Source: a virus
Direction: 5' to 3' (one strand)
DNA: 58,846 bases
Virus record (IMG/VR): IMGVR_UViG_3300035670_000241
Span: 1-58,846 of that record
Below are positions 40,376 to 49,203 of the stretch, piece after piece. Numbering within the stretch: position 1 is the stretch's first letter; each line of letters begins with the position of its first letter. The notes under the pieces are model-generated. The model was not told the origin of the DNA and made no database searches. It saw only the letters and a program-made list of their open reading frames with translations. The position numbers and the translations under genes were made by a program.

Positions 40376-40855
40376 ATGGATTTATACATTGGCACTAAAT
40401 TAATCAAGGCGGTTCCAATGCCGCTGGGCCAGTACAACAACCTGCAAGGGTGGAAGCTGCCAGAAGGTCAGGAGCCGCACACGCCAGGCTACCTTGTTGA
40501 GTATCAGGACGGCGGCAAACCTAACCACCCAGACTTTGCCGGCTACATCAGCTGGTCACCGAAAGATGTTTTCGAACGGGCATATCAGCCGACATCCGGT
40601 ATGGACTTTGGGATGGCGCTGAATGCCATCAAAGCTGGTAAGTACGTGTCTCGCTCTGGCTGGAATGGTCCTGGTCAATACATCTTTGGCATCGGCATGC
40701 CGGGCAGTGGTGATTATTGGACTTATACCAATGGCAAGAATGATAACTGCAAATTGGTGCCGTTCTTGGCAATCAGAACTGTTCAAAATTCAACTGTCCC
40801 TTGGCTCGCCAGCCAAACCGACATGCTGGCCACTGACTGGTACATCGTAGAGTAA
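40376..40855 (+). CDS. Tad2/DUF2829-domain protein (anti-Thoeris candidate)
   Basis: 159 residues from ATG 40376. Residues 1-70 form a YIGTKLIKAVPM / YISWSPKDVFERAY module seen alone or fused in many phages. Residues 75-159 match DUF2829: MDFGMALNAIKAGKYVSRSGW, LVPFLAIRT and VPWLASQTDMLATDW. DUF2829 proteins include Tad2, which sequesters the Thoeris signalling molecule and blocks this defence. It lies in the late region just before the endolysin. Family call is strong; anti-Thoeris activity is inferred. Confidence 0.82.
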   Translation: MDLYIGTKLIKAVPMPLGQYNNLQGWKLPEGQEPHTPGYLVEYQDGGKPNHPDFAGYISWSPKDVFERAYQPTSGMDFGMALNAIKAGKYVSRSGWNGPGQYIFGIGMPGSGDYWTYTNGKNDNCKLVPFLAIRTVQNSTVPWLASQTDMLATDWYIVE

Positions 40856-40857
40856 CA

Positions 40858-41331
40858 ATGTCCACCCATAACAAACTCGCATCCCGCGGCATCATCGGTG
40901 CCGTGGCGCTTTCTGCTGCCCTATTGGTTATGCCGTGGGAAGGGAAAGAGAACGAAGTTTATCTGGATCCGGCAAACATCTTAACCAGCTGCTACGGCCA
41001 TACCGGCCCCGAATTAAAGCCGGGCATGAAGTTCACTGACGAACAGTGTCTGGATCAACTGGCAGCTGACCTGAGCAAACACAACCGGCAAATGCTGGCT
41101 GTGGTGCAAGTGCCGCTCTCCGAAGGTGAGCACGCGGCTTACCTGTCCTTTGTCTACAACGCCGGCGCTGGCCGGTGGCAGAAATCCACGATGCTGCAGC
41201 TGCTCAATCAGGGTAAGCGCAAAGAGGCGTGCCACCAGTTAATGCGCTGGGTTTACATCGGCAATCAACAATCAAACGGCTTAGTGAATCGGCGCAGGGC
41301 CGAAGCCAAGCTTTGCATGAGGGATTTGTAA
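40858..41331 (+). CDS. GH24 lysozyme, SAR-type endolysin
   Basis: 157 residues. Catalytic E28, D37 and T43 keep the 9- and 6-residue spacing of T4 lysozyme (E11, D20, T26). An N-terminal weakly hydrophobic helix (GIIGAVALSAALLVM) followed at once by the catalytic Glu is typical of signal-anchor-release endolysins such as P21 R. A C45 near the active site could control activation. It cuts peptidoglycan when released from the membrane. Coupled to Rz by TAATG. Confidence 0.9.
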   Translation: MSTHNKLASRGIIGAVALSAALLVMPWEGKENEVYLDPANILTSCYGHTGPELKPGMKFTDEQCLDQLAADLSKHNRQMLAVVQVPLSEGEHAAYLSFVYNAGAGRWQKSTMLQLLNQGKRKEACHQLMRWVYIGNQQSNGLVNRRRAEAKLCMRDL

Positions 41332-41819
41332 TGCGTACCTATCTGAAACATGGCCTGCTGGCCTTGGTCTGTTTATCCGTTCTGGCCCTTGGTGGCTTCT
41401 CCGCCTATCAAACCGTTGAGCTGTCACACGCTCAAGCCGCGATTGAATCCAAAGACATCACCATCAAAACCCAATCCGATTCTCTGACCGAGCTGACTGC
41501 TGCTGTCACTTCAATTTCGAATCAGGTTGGCGACCTGGTAACGCAGGCCGAACTGGTTGCCGCTCTCAACGCAGAGCACGAACAAAACAAACAGGTGATT
41601 GCCGACACAGGCAACGACTGGCTGACCAACTCCAACAAACTGCAGGTATCTGAACATGAACCCACGCGCAATTGGGCTGCTATGCCTTTGCCTGATGATG
41701 CTCGCCGGATGCTCATCGACGCCAGCTACAGTGGTCAAAACAGTCACGGTAAAGCAGCCAGTATACGTCCTGCCGCCTTCAAACATGATGGCTACTGGTT
41801 GCCCGCTACGGCCATTTAA
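41331..41819 (+). CDS. Rz: i-spanin (Rz-like)
   Basis: 162 residues. One N-terminal membrane helix (GLLALVCLSVLALGGFSAY) then a periplasmic coiled coil (ELSHAQAAIESKDITIKTQSDSL). Starts at ATG 41331 overlapping the endolysin stop. With Rz1 it fuses inner and outer membranes in the last lysis step. Contains the start of Rz1 in another frame. Confidence 0.88.
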   Translation: MRTYLKHGLLALVCLSVLALGGFSAYQTVELSHAQAAIESKDITIKTQSDSLTELTAAVTSISNQVGDLVTQAELVAALNAEHEQNKQVIADTGNDWLTNSNKLQVSEHEPTRNWAAMPLPDDARRMLIDASYSGQNSHGKAASIRPAAFKHDGYWLPATAI

Positions 41820-41964
41820 CGGCACCACAAATCTGGACCATCACCGGTACACCCTTCAGCTCATCACGGATATCAAACTATGCAATCTGGAATCCGAGCG
41901 GTATCGCAAGTGGCGGAGCACTCAGGTATGCATGAAGGAACCAGGCTTATGTCTGAAAAAGTAA
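41656..41964 (+). CDS. Rz1: o-spanin lipoprotein (Rz1-like)
   Basis: 102 residues with a signal peptide and lipobox LAGC (C19), then a Pro-containing segment. It begins 164 bases inside Rz in a shifted frame and extends 145 bases past its end, a partly embedded arrangement. The Cys-rich C-terminal extension is longer than in lambda Rz1. Confidence 0.85.
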   Translation: MNPRAIGLLCLCLMMLAGCSSTPATVVKTVTVKQPVYVLPPSNMMATGCPLRPFNGTTNLDHHRYTLQLITDIKLCNLESERYRKWRSTQVCMKEPGLCLKK

Positions 41965-42164
41965 CAGCCAGTGGCTCTTACATTACAGCTGGGGCAACTA
42001 CCGGCGTCGGCCTGCTCAGTTTGTCTGAGTGGGCTGTCGTCATCGGCATTCTGGCCACAATCGCAACATTCGTTTTGAACTACGTGGTGCAGGTCCGGAA
42101 GTTAAAAATGGATGAGCGGGAGCACGAAGCCCGCATGAAGCAGTACGAGGCTGAGACTGACTGA
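41949..42164 (+). CDS. holin (HP1-like, single membrane span)
   Basis: 71 residues from ATG 41949. Polar N-terminus, one strong membrane helix (WAVVIGILATIATFVLNYVV), then a charged tail (RKLKMDEREHEARMKQYE). Resembles small single-span holins of the HP1 type. With a SAR endolysin, a pinholin role is possible. It lies last in the lysis cassette rather than first, and overlaps the end of Rz1. Confidence 0.72.
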   Translation: MSEKVTASGSYITAGATTGVGLLSLSEWAVVIGILATIATFVLNYVVQVRKLKMDEREHEARMKQYEAETD

Positions 42165-42721
42165 TGACAGGTGCAGTAACAGCCTTTGGAGCGGAAGGAA
42201 ACCTCACCGCTAAAGAGGCTTTGTTTGTTCATCACTACGTGACCAACGGCTATAACGCCGCAGCAGCAGCCAGAGCTGCAGGCTTTGCGGAATCCTCCGC
42301 CAATACGCAAGGCGCGAAGCTGGTCGCTAAGCCCAGAGTGAAAGCGGCCATCGACGCACTGATGGCGCCAACACTCAAAAAACTGGATGTCACCAAAGAG
42401 CGGATCATCGAAGAGCTGGCTCGCCTTGCATTCTTTGACATCCGCAAGTGCTTCAACCCGGACGGCACTCTCAAAGATATCACCGAGCTTGACGACGACA
42501 CTGCTGCAGCGCTTGCCGGCATGGATGTGGTCGAGCTTGGCGAAGCGGGCGACAAAGAAGCTCTGCTCAAGAAATTCAAAGTCAGCGACAAAAAAGGTGC
42601 GCTGGAACTACTCGGCAAACACCTGAAGATGTGGACCGACAAAGTGGAGGTCACCGACGACAGGCCAAGAGTCGTGATCCGCGACTTAACCGGCAAGAAG
42701 AAAACAGCAGGTAGCGAATAG
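42164..42721 (+). CDS. terS: terminase small subunit
   Basis: 185 residues. N-terminal HTH (LTAKEALFVHHYVTNGYNAAAAARAAGFAESSANTQGAKL) and RVKAAIDAL are typical of the terminase_2 family; a middle coiled segment and a C-terminal basic tail follow. Recognises the packaging site. Overlaps the holin stop; the large subunit follows directly. Confidence 0.9.
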   Translation: MTGAVTAFGAEGNLTAKEALFVHHYVTNGYNAAAAARAAGFAESSANTQGAKLVAKPRVKAAIDALMAPTLKKLDVTKERIIEELARLAFFDIRKCFNPDGTLKDITELDDDTAAALAGMDVVELGEAGDKEALLKKFKVSDKKGALELLGKHLKMWTDKVEVTDDRPRVVIRDLTGKKKTAGSE

Positions 42722-42722
42722 T

Positions 42723-44213
42723 GTGCAAACAACCTATGAGTTCGTTACCGCTCCGCAAGGCGATGTTCTAGCGGAGTACATGAGTGCACGCGGTCGCGTG
42801 ACATTCATTATGGGGCCAATCGGCTCTGGCAAAACATACGGCAGCTGCCAGCGCATGTTTGCTCAAATCTGCGAGCAGGAACCCAACAAGTCAGGCGTGC
42901 GCAAGTCCCGCTGGATAGCAGTGCGAAACACCTACCCAGACCTTAAAGGGACCACCATCAAGGACTGGCGAGAACTCTACGACAATGAGGATGTGAAGCT
43001 TGGCAAGTTCAATATGGACTTTCCGCCAACGCATAGCCTCGACTTCGATTTAGAGGACGGTACCAGAGTCGTCGCTGAAGTCGTGTTTCTGGCACTCGAC
43101 CGGCCAGACTCAGTGCGAAAGCTGCGCGGCTTGCAGGTAACCGGCTTTTGGCTCAACGAAGTCAAAGAGCTCAGCAAGGCCGTTGTCGATATGTGTGATG
43201 GCCGGCATGGTCGTTACCCGGACAACTGCAGCTGGCACGGCATGATAGGGGACACCAACGCCCCAGATACCGACCACTGGTACTACGAGCAGGCAGAGGA
43301 TGTGAAGCCTGAAGGCTGGACCTTCTTGCGTCAGCCTGGTGGTGTGATTGAGAAGGTGATCGGCACTGGTGCGAACCGGAAGTCTCAGTGGTTGCCAAAC
43401 CCGAACGCAGAAAACCTGAACAACCTGCCAGAAGGCTATTACATCAGGCAGGTGCAGGGTAAGAAAGACGACTGGATCCGAGTCAACCTCGGAAACCTGT
43501 ACGGCAATGTCAGTACCGGCAAGCCGATTTACGGTGGTACATGGAACGACATCAGGCATGTATCTAAACACCCATTAGCAGCCATTCCACGGCATCAAGT
43601 TCTGATGTTGGGCTTTGACTTTGGGCGCACGCCAGCCTGCATCATCGGCCAGCCGCTACCGAGCGGAAAGCTCAGGGTTATCGAAGAGCTTATTGCCACC
43701 GGTATGGGCATCCGCAAGTTCATGGATGAAATGGTGATGCCGGCACTGAAAACAAAATACAGCCGGTTCCCGCTGTCGCGCATTCAGGCATTCGGTGATC
43801 CAGCCGGGATTGCAAAGAGCGGTAACGACGAGAACAGCCCGCTCGGCATTCTGGTCGATGAATACAAGCTCAACGCTTACCCGACAGCCAGCAACTTACC
43901 AGAGCGACGCTGGGAAGCGGTGAATTACTACCTGACCAACGACATCGACGGTCAGCCAGCTTTTGAACTCAGCCCTGATTGCAGGGTGCTACGCAAAGGC
44001 TTCAACGGCGGTTACGCATTCCGCCGGATCAATTCCAGCGGTGAGCGCTACACCGACACAGCAGATAAAAACAGTTACAGCCATCCGCATGACGGCCTGC
44101 AGTACCTCTGCCAAGGGGCGCAGGGCATGATTGATTACGCATGGCGAGACAATCACGACGCATCCAACCAGATGGGTCAAACAGTCGGCCACGACAAAAA
44201 AACAGGTTACTAA
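42723..44213 (+). CDS. terL: terminase large subunit
   Basis: 496 residues from GTG 42723. Walker A G31-x4-GKT38, Walker B-like GFWLNE with E146, and nuclease acidic residues D299 (GFDFGRTP), D359 (FGDPAG) and D457 (HPHDG). ATP-driven DNA packaging motor and headful or site cutter. The DNA-end type is not decidable by eye. Confidence 0.93.
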   Translation: MQTTYEFVTAPQGDVLAEYMSARGRVTFIMGPIGSGKTYGSCQRMFAQICEQEPNKSGVRKSRWIAVRNTYPDLKGTTIKDWRELYDNEDVKLGKFNMDFPPTHSLDFDLEDGTRVVAEVVFLALDRPDSVRKLRGLQVTGFWLNEVKELSKAVVDMCDGRHGRYPDNCSWHGMIGDTNAPDTDHWYYEQAEDVKPEGWTFLRQPGGVIEKVIGTGANRKSQWLPNPNAENLNNLPEGYYIRQVQGKKDDWIRVNLGNLYGNVSTGKPIYGGTWNDIRHVSKHPLAAIPRHQVLMLGFDFGRTPACIIGQPLPSGKLRVIEELIATGMGIRKFMDEMVMPALKTKYSRFPLSRIQAFGDPAGIAKSGNDENSPLGILVDEYKLNAYPTASNLPERRWEAVNYYLTNDIDGQPAFELSPDCRVLRKGFNGGYAFRRINSSGERYTDTADKNSYSHPHDGLQYLCQGAQGMIDYAWRDNHDASNQMGQTVGHDKKTGY

Positions 44214-46415
44214 ATGTCAGACAAAAAGCTGAAGCCAGGTCCGAAGGTTTATGGGCACGAGTACAACCCAAATAATCGGTTGGATGTGCTGGCGCAGGAT
44301 CTGGAGCGAAAGTTATCTGACACCATTTTTGAGCGCGCTACCATTGACCATCGAATGGTTGAAGATTTGCAGGCGTATCACGGCGTTTATCCAAAGAAGG
44401 AATCGGAAGAGCGTGAAAGCTCTGGCCGCGCAAACACCAACATCAAACTGACTCGGGCCAAGTCTAATGCCGGTGAAGCTCAGTTGGTTGATCTGCTATT
44501 TCCGAATGACGACAAAAACTGGGGCATTCGACCAACGCCAGTGCCTGAGCTTTCAAAACTGTTGAAAAGTGATGAACCAGAAATTGTGGATGGTCAGCAG
44601 TACACCGACAAAGAAGGCAACGTCATTACTAAAGGCACGGTTGCCAAGCGCAAGCAGGAGCTGTTGGAAGAACGCTGCCAGGCGATGGAAGAAGAGATTA
44701 ACGATCAACTGGTCGAGTGCACCTACAACGCCAAGGCGCGCCAAGCTATTCACGATGCATGTGTCATTGGTACTGGCATCCTCAAAGGGCCGGTAGTCAT
44801 TGGTAAGCTCGATAAGGTGTATCAGGAAGTCGCGCCTGGTGAATTTGCGCTGGAAATTAAAGAGTCATTCCAGCCAGCGGTTGAAGTCGTGCGGCCTTGG
44901 GACTTTTTTCCGGATATGTCGGCCAGCAGTATCGAAGAAGCAGAGTTCGTATTCGAACGCCGGTACATGAGTCGGCAGCAGCTGCGCGACCTTACCAGAC
45001 GTAAAGGCTTTCCGGCTGAACAAATCAAGCGCGTGCTTGAAATGAACGCACAGCAAACACAGCACTCAAGCGTGTATCAGGACGATGTGCGCCAGTTGGC
45101 TGGTTTATCTGACACGCTTAACGATACGCGCTACGAAACGTGGGAATACCACGGCCCAATCTCTTACCAAGTGCTGGAGCAGCTTGGCGCTGTGGAACCA
45201 TCCGAAGGCGATACCAGCCAGTCAGAAGTGATTGCCACTGTGTTCTATTGTGGCGGCATCGTCCTTGGTGCCAGAACGCACCTGATGGAGTATGAGAACT
45301 ACCTGCCTTACCGGGTATTTAACTGGGAGCCAGACGATAGCTGTATTTTCGGTATTGGCGTCCCTCGCATGGTTCGTGATGAGCAAGCCATTATCAACGC
45401 TGTATGGCGAATGATTTTGGACAATGGCGCAATTACTGCCGGCCCGCAAGTTGGCGTGAACATGGATGCGATGGAGCCAGAGAACGGCGAATGGAAGTTG
45501 AAGCCGTTCAAAGTCTGGAAGATGAAAAAAACATACTCAGACATCCGGCAGGTATTTAGCTCTTTCGAGTTCAAATCAAACCTCAATGAGCTGTCGCCCA
45601 TCTATCAGACTGCCCGCGTGCTGTTTGATGAAGTAAGCGGCATTCCAATGCTCGGGCAAGGTGAGCAAGGCCAAAGCACTCAGACACTGGGCGGCATGTC
45701 CATGCTTATGAATGCGGCCAACACAGTACGCCGGCGCCAGGTGAAAGCGTGGGATGACGATATTACATCTCCGCTCATTAAAGACTTCTACCACTACAAC
45801 ATGGAGAACTCGCCTAAGTCTGAGATTAAAGGCGATTTCCAAGTGGATGCGCGCGGCACCAGCGCTTTACTGGTCAAAGAAACCCAGTCACAGGCCATTG
45901 CCAACTTTATCAACATGGCTGGCAACTCACAGGTATTCGCGCCGGCACTGCAAATCAAGTCGCTTGAGATCCTGCGGCAATGGGCCAGAACGCAAAGCCT
46001 GCCGTCCAATATGGTCCCAACTGATGATGAGTGGTCGGACTACCGCAAGCGCATTGAAGAGCAGCAGCAAGGCCAACCGCAAGATCCAGCATTGGCCGTT
46101 GAGCAGCTTCGCGTGCAGCAACAGCAAGCCAAGTTCCAGCATGAGCAGCAGATAGAACAATTCAAAGCGCAGCAGCGCCAGCAGGAGCTGCAGTTTGAAG
46201 CAGGGCTGAAGCTGCAATTAGCGGCAGCGCAAGAGCGCATCGAAATGGCCAAGCTGGCACAGGAAGATAAGCACAACACCGAAAACCTAATGACTGAACT
46301 GAAGAAGGTGCAGTCAGAGCATGCCGCCAACTGGCAGCAGTTCATGGCTGAAGTTCAGATCAAGAAGCAAGCCGGCCTTACCGCCAACTACGGCCTCGAT
46401 GGTGCAAGCGCATGA
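44214..46415 (+). CDS. podovirus-type portal protein
   Basis: 733 residues, the length of large podoviral portals. Recognisable core: NPNNRLDVLAQDLERKL, ARQAIHDACVIGTGILKGP, RPWDFFPD, CIFGIGVPRMVRDEQAIINAVWRM and SGIPMLGQGEQ. The last 110 residues are a Gln-rich coiled coil that probably forms the barrel. Forms the head vertex channel with the terminase. Confidence 0.9.
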   Translation: MSDKKLKPGPKVYGHEYNPNNRLDVLAQDLERKLSDTIFERATIDHRMVEDLQAYHGVYPKKESEERESSGRANTNIKLTRAKSNAGEAQLVDLLFPNDDKNWGIRPTPVPELSKLLKSDEPEIVDGQQYTDKEGNVITKGTVAKRKQELLEERCQAMEEEINDQLVECTYNAKARQAIHDACVIGTGILKGPVVIGKLDKVYQEVAPGEFALEIKESFQPAVEVVRPWDFFPDMSASSIEEAEFVFERRYMSRQQLRDLTRRKGFPAEQIKRVLEMNAQQTQHSSVYQDDVRQLAGLSDTLNDTRYETWEYHGPISYQVLEQLGAVEPSEGDTSQSEVIATVFYCGGIVLGARTHLMEYENYLPYRVFNWEPDDSCIFGIGVPRMVRDEQAIINAVWRMILDNGAITAGPQVGVNMDAMEPENGEWKLKPFKVWKMKKTYSDIRQVFSSFEFKSNLNELSPIYQTARVLFDEVSGIPMLGQGEQGQSTQTLGGMSMLMNAANTVRRRQVKAWDDDITSPLIKDFYHYNMENSPKSEIKGDFQVDARGTSALLVKETQSQAIANFINMAGNSQVFAPALQIKSLEILRQWARTQSLPSNMVPTDDEWSDYRKRIEEQQQGQPQDPALAVEQLRVQQQQAKFQHEQQIEQFKAQQRQQELQFEAGLKLQLAAAQERIEMAKLAQEDKHNTENLMTELKKVQSEHAANWQQFMAEVQIKKQAGLTANYGLDGASA

Positions 46416-46609
46416 CGCACATCGATAACCACATTGCAGGCCGCATTTTCAAAAGCCTGCTAGAGACTCGCGCCGACTTGCTTGAGCGGTTAGTTCACAA
46501 CATGGACCCGATTGATACCGCGTTGCTACGCGGGCGCATCCAGATGCTTGACGAACTGATCTCAGACTACAAGGCGCAAAAAGCCAAAGCAGAATCCGGC
46601 ACTCAGTAA
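46412..46609 (+). CDS. small head-region protein
   Basis: 65 residues, helical (AGRIFKSLLETRADLLERLVHNMDPIDTALLRGRIQMLDELI). ATGA overlap with the portal gene and followed by a terminator. Unknown; similar tiny genes occur after portals. Confidence 0.6.
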   Translation: MTHIDNHIAGRIFKSLLETRADLLERLVHNMDPIDTALLRGRIQMLDELISDYKAQKAKAESGTQ

Positions 46610-46625
46610 CCACTGACTGCCCAAC

Positions 46626-46654
46626 AAACCCACGCATCGTCGTGGGTTTTTTTA
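46626..46654 (+). terminator. terminator after portal unit
   Basis: Nine-base perfect stem AAACCCACG / CGTGGGTTT (46626-46634, 46641-46649), loop CATCGT, then T run. Between portal and scaffold genes, so it may tune the amount of the following capsid transcripts. Confidence 0.9.
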
Positions 46655-46693
46655 TGACTGCGATTTAGGTCGCACTCAACCAAGGGAAAACCC

Positions 46694-47587
46694 ATGAGCG
46701 ATAGCAATACCCCGACCGTCAGTGATGACGAAGCGGTCAGTCTGTTTTTGCAGATGAACAACGGCGACGACTCGAAAGACTCCAAGCCCGAGATCTCTGA
46801 TAGCGGACTGGATCAAGGCGGCGGCACCAAGCCAGCTGAATCAGAAGAAGAGCATCCGCAAGACGTTAACGGCCATGGCCAGGCTGAAGATGATCCTTGG
46901 GCTGCAGTTCCTGAACAGCTGCGCAACGAGTACCTGACTGCCAAACAACGCGCCGATCAATACGAATCTCAGTACCACGCCGTCACAGGCCGCCTGGCTC
47001 CAACACAAAGGGAATTGGAAGCGGCACGCAAGCAGCTGGCTGAAATTGAAAAGCAGAAAGGTGCAAAGGGCGACAGCGATGCAGTACCCACTGCAGACGA
47101 CATTGCCGGCAAAACGCTGGAGCAATTGCGTCAGGAGTGGCCTGACGTCGCTTCCGCCATGCAGACATTGTTGGACGCTCAGCGACAGGAGTTTGAACAA
47201 CGCCTGACACCGTTGCAGCAACTTGAAGCCGAACGGCGCCAGCAACAAGAGCAAGCTCATATCCAAAGCGAGCTATCCCGGCTTAGCCAAGCGCATCCGG
47301 ATTACGCCCAGATCGCATCTAACCCGGCATTTTCGCAATGGGTAGCAACACAGCCCCGCTCAGTTCAGGCCATGTACGGCAGCACCTCAGCCGACGACAA
47401 CATTGTCCTGCTCAACCTCTACAAAGGCGCTACCGGTGCAGCTCAGCCTGCACAAAAACCACGCCAACAGAAACCACTTTCAGACCATGCCGAGATCCCG
47501 CGCAAAGGCGCCGGTCGCGCTGCCGTGGACCCTGAAAGCCTTGATCCAGTCGAGCTGTTTTACCGGCTCAACGCTAACAAATCTTAG
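46694..47587 (+). CDS. capsid scaffold protein
   Basis: 297 residues. Acidic disordered N-terminus (EEHPQDVNGHGQAEDDP), a long coiled coil (100-200: QRELEAARKQLAEIEKQK, QQLEAERRQQQEQAH) and a basic C-terminus (KGAGRAAVDPESLDPVELFYRLNANK) that may bind the capsid. Directly before the major capsid gene. Confidence 0.82.
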   Translation: MSDSNTPTVSDDEAVSLFLQMNNGDDSKDSKPEISDSGLDQGGGTKPAESEEEHPQDVNGHGQAEDDPWAAVPEQLRNEYLTAKQRADQYESQYHAVTGRLAPTQRELEAARKQLAEIEKQKGAKGDSDAVPTADDIAGKTLEQLRQEWPDVASAMQTLLDAQRQEFEQRLTPLQQLEAERRQQQEQAHIQSELSRLSQAHPDYAQIASNPAFSQWVATQPRSVQAMYGSTSADDNIVLLNLYKGATGAAQPAQKPRQQKPLSDHAEIPRKGAGRAAVDPESLDPVELFYRLNANKS

Positions 47588-47595
47588 GAGGCCAC

Positions 47596-48615
47596 ATGGC
47601 TAACAATTACGGCGACTTAGGTGTCGCTAATGGCGTTTACGCCGAAACCAAAATGCTGGAACACGCCGGCCCAATCCTGGTGCTGAACAAACTAGGTGAT
47701 CACAAACCGATGCCGAAGAACGCATCACAAGTGATCCGCTTCAAACGTCCGAACGTGCTGCCACTGGCAACTACTGCATTGACTGAAGGTGTTCGCCCGA
47801 GCGGTGTTGACTTCCGTTACACGCGCTTCAACGTGACGCTGCAACAGTACGGTTCATGGGCACCAATCACGGATGTCGTAGCTGACCTGCACGAAGATCC
47901 AGTCGGTGCTGATATGTCCAAAATGATGGGTGAGCAGGCCGCTGAAACCATCGAGAAAGTTGCTTACGGCACCTTAATCGCGGGCTCAAACGTACTGTGG
48001 GCAAACGGTGGCGCCCGCGCCGCTGTGAACACGTTCCTGTCACTGTCGCACATCCGTCAGGCTGTCCGGACGTTGATGGCTGCACGCGCCAAGAAAATCA
48101 CCTCAATTTTGTCCGGCTCAACGATGGTGAACAGTACGCCGGTTGAAGCGGCTTACGTTGCGATCTGCCACACCGACATCATTGCATCTGTTCGCAGCAT
48201 CCCGGGCTTTGTACCGGTCGCAGAATACGGTCAGCGCAAGCTGCTGTGTGATGAAGAAGTGGGCTCAATCGAAGATGTTCGTTTCATCGCATCCCCACTG
48301 TTCAACAGCTGGGCAAGTGCCGGTGGCGCCAAAGGTTCGGGCGCTGCGGAATGTATCAGCACCAACGGTACTGCTGCGGACGTTTACCCGGTCATTTTCC
48401 TCGGCCAAAACGCTTTCGGTCACATTGCTCTGAAAGGCAGCAAAGAAGCCGGCGGCGCAATTAAACCAATGCTGCGCAACCCAGGCAACCCAACCTATGG
48501 CGATGAAATGGGCCAGCAAGGTTCTGTGTCGTGGAAAACATACTACACCTGCGCAATCCTGAACGACCTGTGGATGCTGCGCTATGAAGTAGCCGCTCCA
48601 AAAACCCCAGCTTAA
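47596..48615 (+). CDS. major capsid protein (N4-gp56-like)
   Basis: 339 residues. The conserved pattern of the N4-gp56 group: KTLEHA-like ETKMLEHAGPILVLNKLGDHKPMPKN, IRFKRPNVLPLATTALTEGVRP, LQQYGSWAPITDVVADLHEDP and a C-terminal SWKTYYTCAILNDLWMLRYE. HK97 fold expected. AGGAGG upstream gives strong initiation, and a terminator follows. Confidence 0.92.
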   Translation: MANNYGDLGVANGVYAETKMLEHAGPILVLNKLGDHKPMPKNASQVIRFKRPNVLPLATTALTEGVRPSGVDFRYTRFNVTLQQYGSWAPITDVVADLHEDPVGADMSKMMGEQAAETIEKVAYGTLIAGSNVLWANGGARAAVNTFLSLSHIRQAVRTLMAARAKKITSILSGSTMVNSTPVEAAYVAICHTDIIASVRSIPGFVPVAEYGQRKLLCDEEVGSIEDVRFIASPLFNSWASAGGAKGSGAAECISTNGTAADVYPVIFLGQNAFGHIALKGSKEAGGAIKPMLRNPGNPTYGDEMGQQGSVSWKTYYTCAILNDLWMLRYEVAAPKTPA

Positions 48616-48635
48616 TCCCTGATTGAGCAAATCTG

Positions 48636-48660
48636 AGCCCGGCCAAGTGCCGGGCTTTTT
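48636..48660 (+). terminator. terminator after capsid gene
   Basis: Stem AGCCCGGC (48636-48643) and GCCGGGCT (48649-48656), loop CAAGT, then a T run. It sits just after the capsid gene and should limit transcription of downstream tail genes. Confidence 0.92.
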
Positions 48661-48681
48661 CTTTTGACCGTGGAGAAAAAC

Positions 48682-49188
48682 ATGGCTTTAAAAATTAATG
48701 CTTCAACCAACAAAACGCACCTGGCTAAATATGCGACGGAAGAGCTGGGTATCACTTTGGATGACTCTCTGACCCGCGACGAAATGATTGCTGCTATTCG
48801 TGAAGAAGAGCAGAAACAAGGTATTTCTGGTGCTTCAGGTGATGAAGAACAAAGCAGAGTCAGCGCCGGTACGCCAAAAGCAGCACCGGCTCAAGCAGAC
48901 GACTACACCAAAATCCGCGCGGTGATCCAAATTACTGACTTGCCTTCACACGATGGCGGTGAAACGCCACCTGATACGCATATCGAAGTCGGCTGTAATG
49001 GCGTGTTCTATCAGCTGCAAACCGGTGTTGAACTGGAAGTGCCTTACGGCGTGTACGACATTCTGAACAACATGCGTCAGACCAAATACTTTACCGAGAA
49101 AGATCCAGCAACCGGCCAGCAGCGCACCAGCTCACGCGAATCACTGCGTTACCCGTTCCAACTGATCCGCCTCATCAAACCTGAATAA
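48682..49188 (+). CDS. head protein with HeH/SAP-like N-terminus (putative)
   Basis: 168 residues from ATG 48682 (GTGGAG upstream). Residues 10-50 (LAKYATEELGITLDDSLTRDEMIAAIREEE) resemble a HeH/LEM-type helix-extension-helix; residues 80-168 are a beta-rich domain with VIQITDLPSHDGGETPPDTHIEVGCNG. Position between capsid and adaptor suggests a head completion or decoration protein. Confidence 0.6.
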   Translation: MALKINASTNKTHLAKYATEELGITLDDSLTRDEMIAAIREEEQKQGISGASGDEEQSRVSAGTPKAAPAQADDYTKIRAVIQITDLPSHDGGETPPDTHIEVGCNGVFYQLQTGVELEVPYGVYDILNNMRQTKYFTEKDPATGQQRTSSRESLRYPFQLIRLIKPE

Positions 49189-49203
49189 CTCCCGGTACCG
49201 CGC

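Noticed and set aside
46841-47266. 141-codon leftward frame opposite the scaffold gene
   Set aside because: Leu/Cys/Phe-rich mirror of a Gln/Glu-rich coiled-coil gene; no ribosome site.
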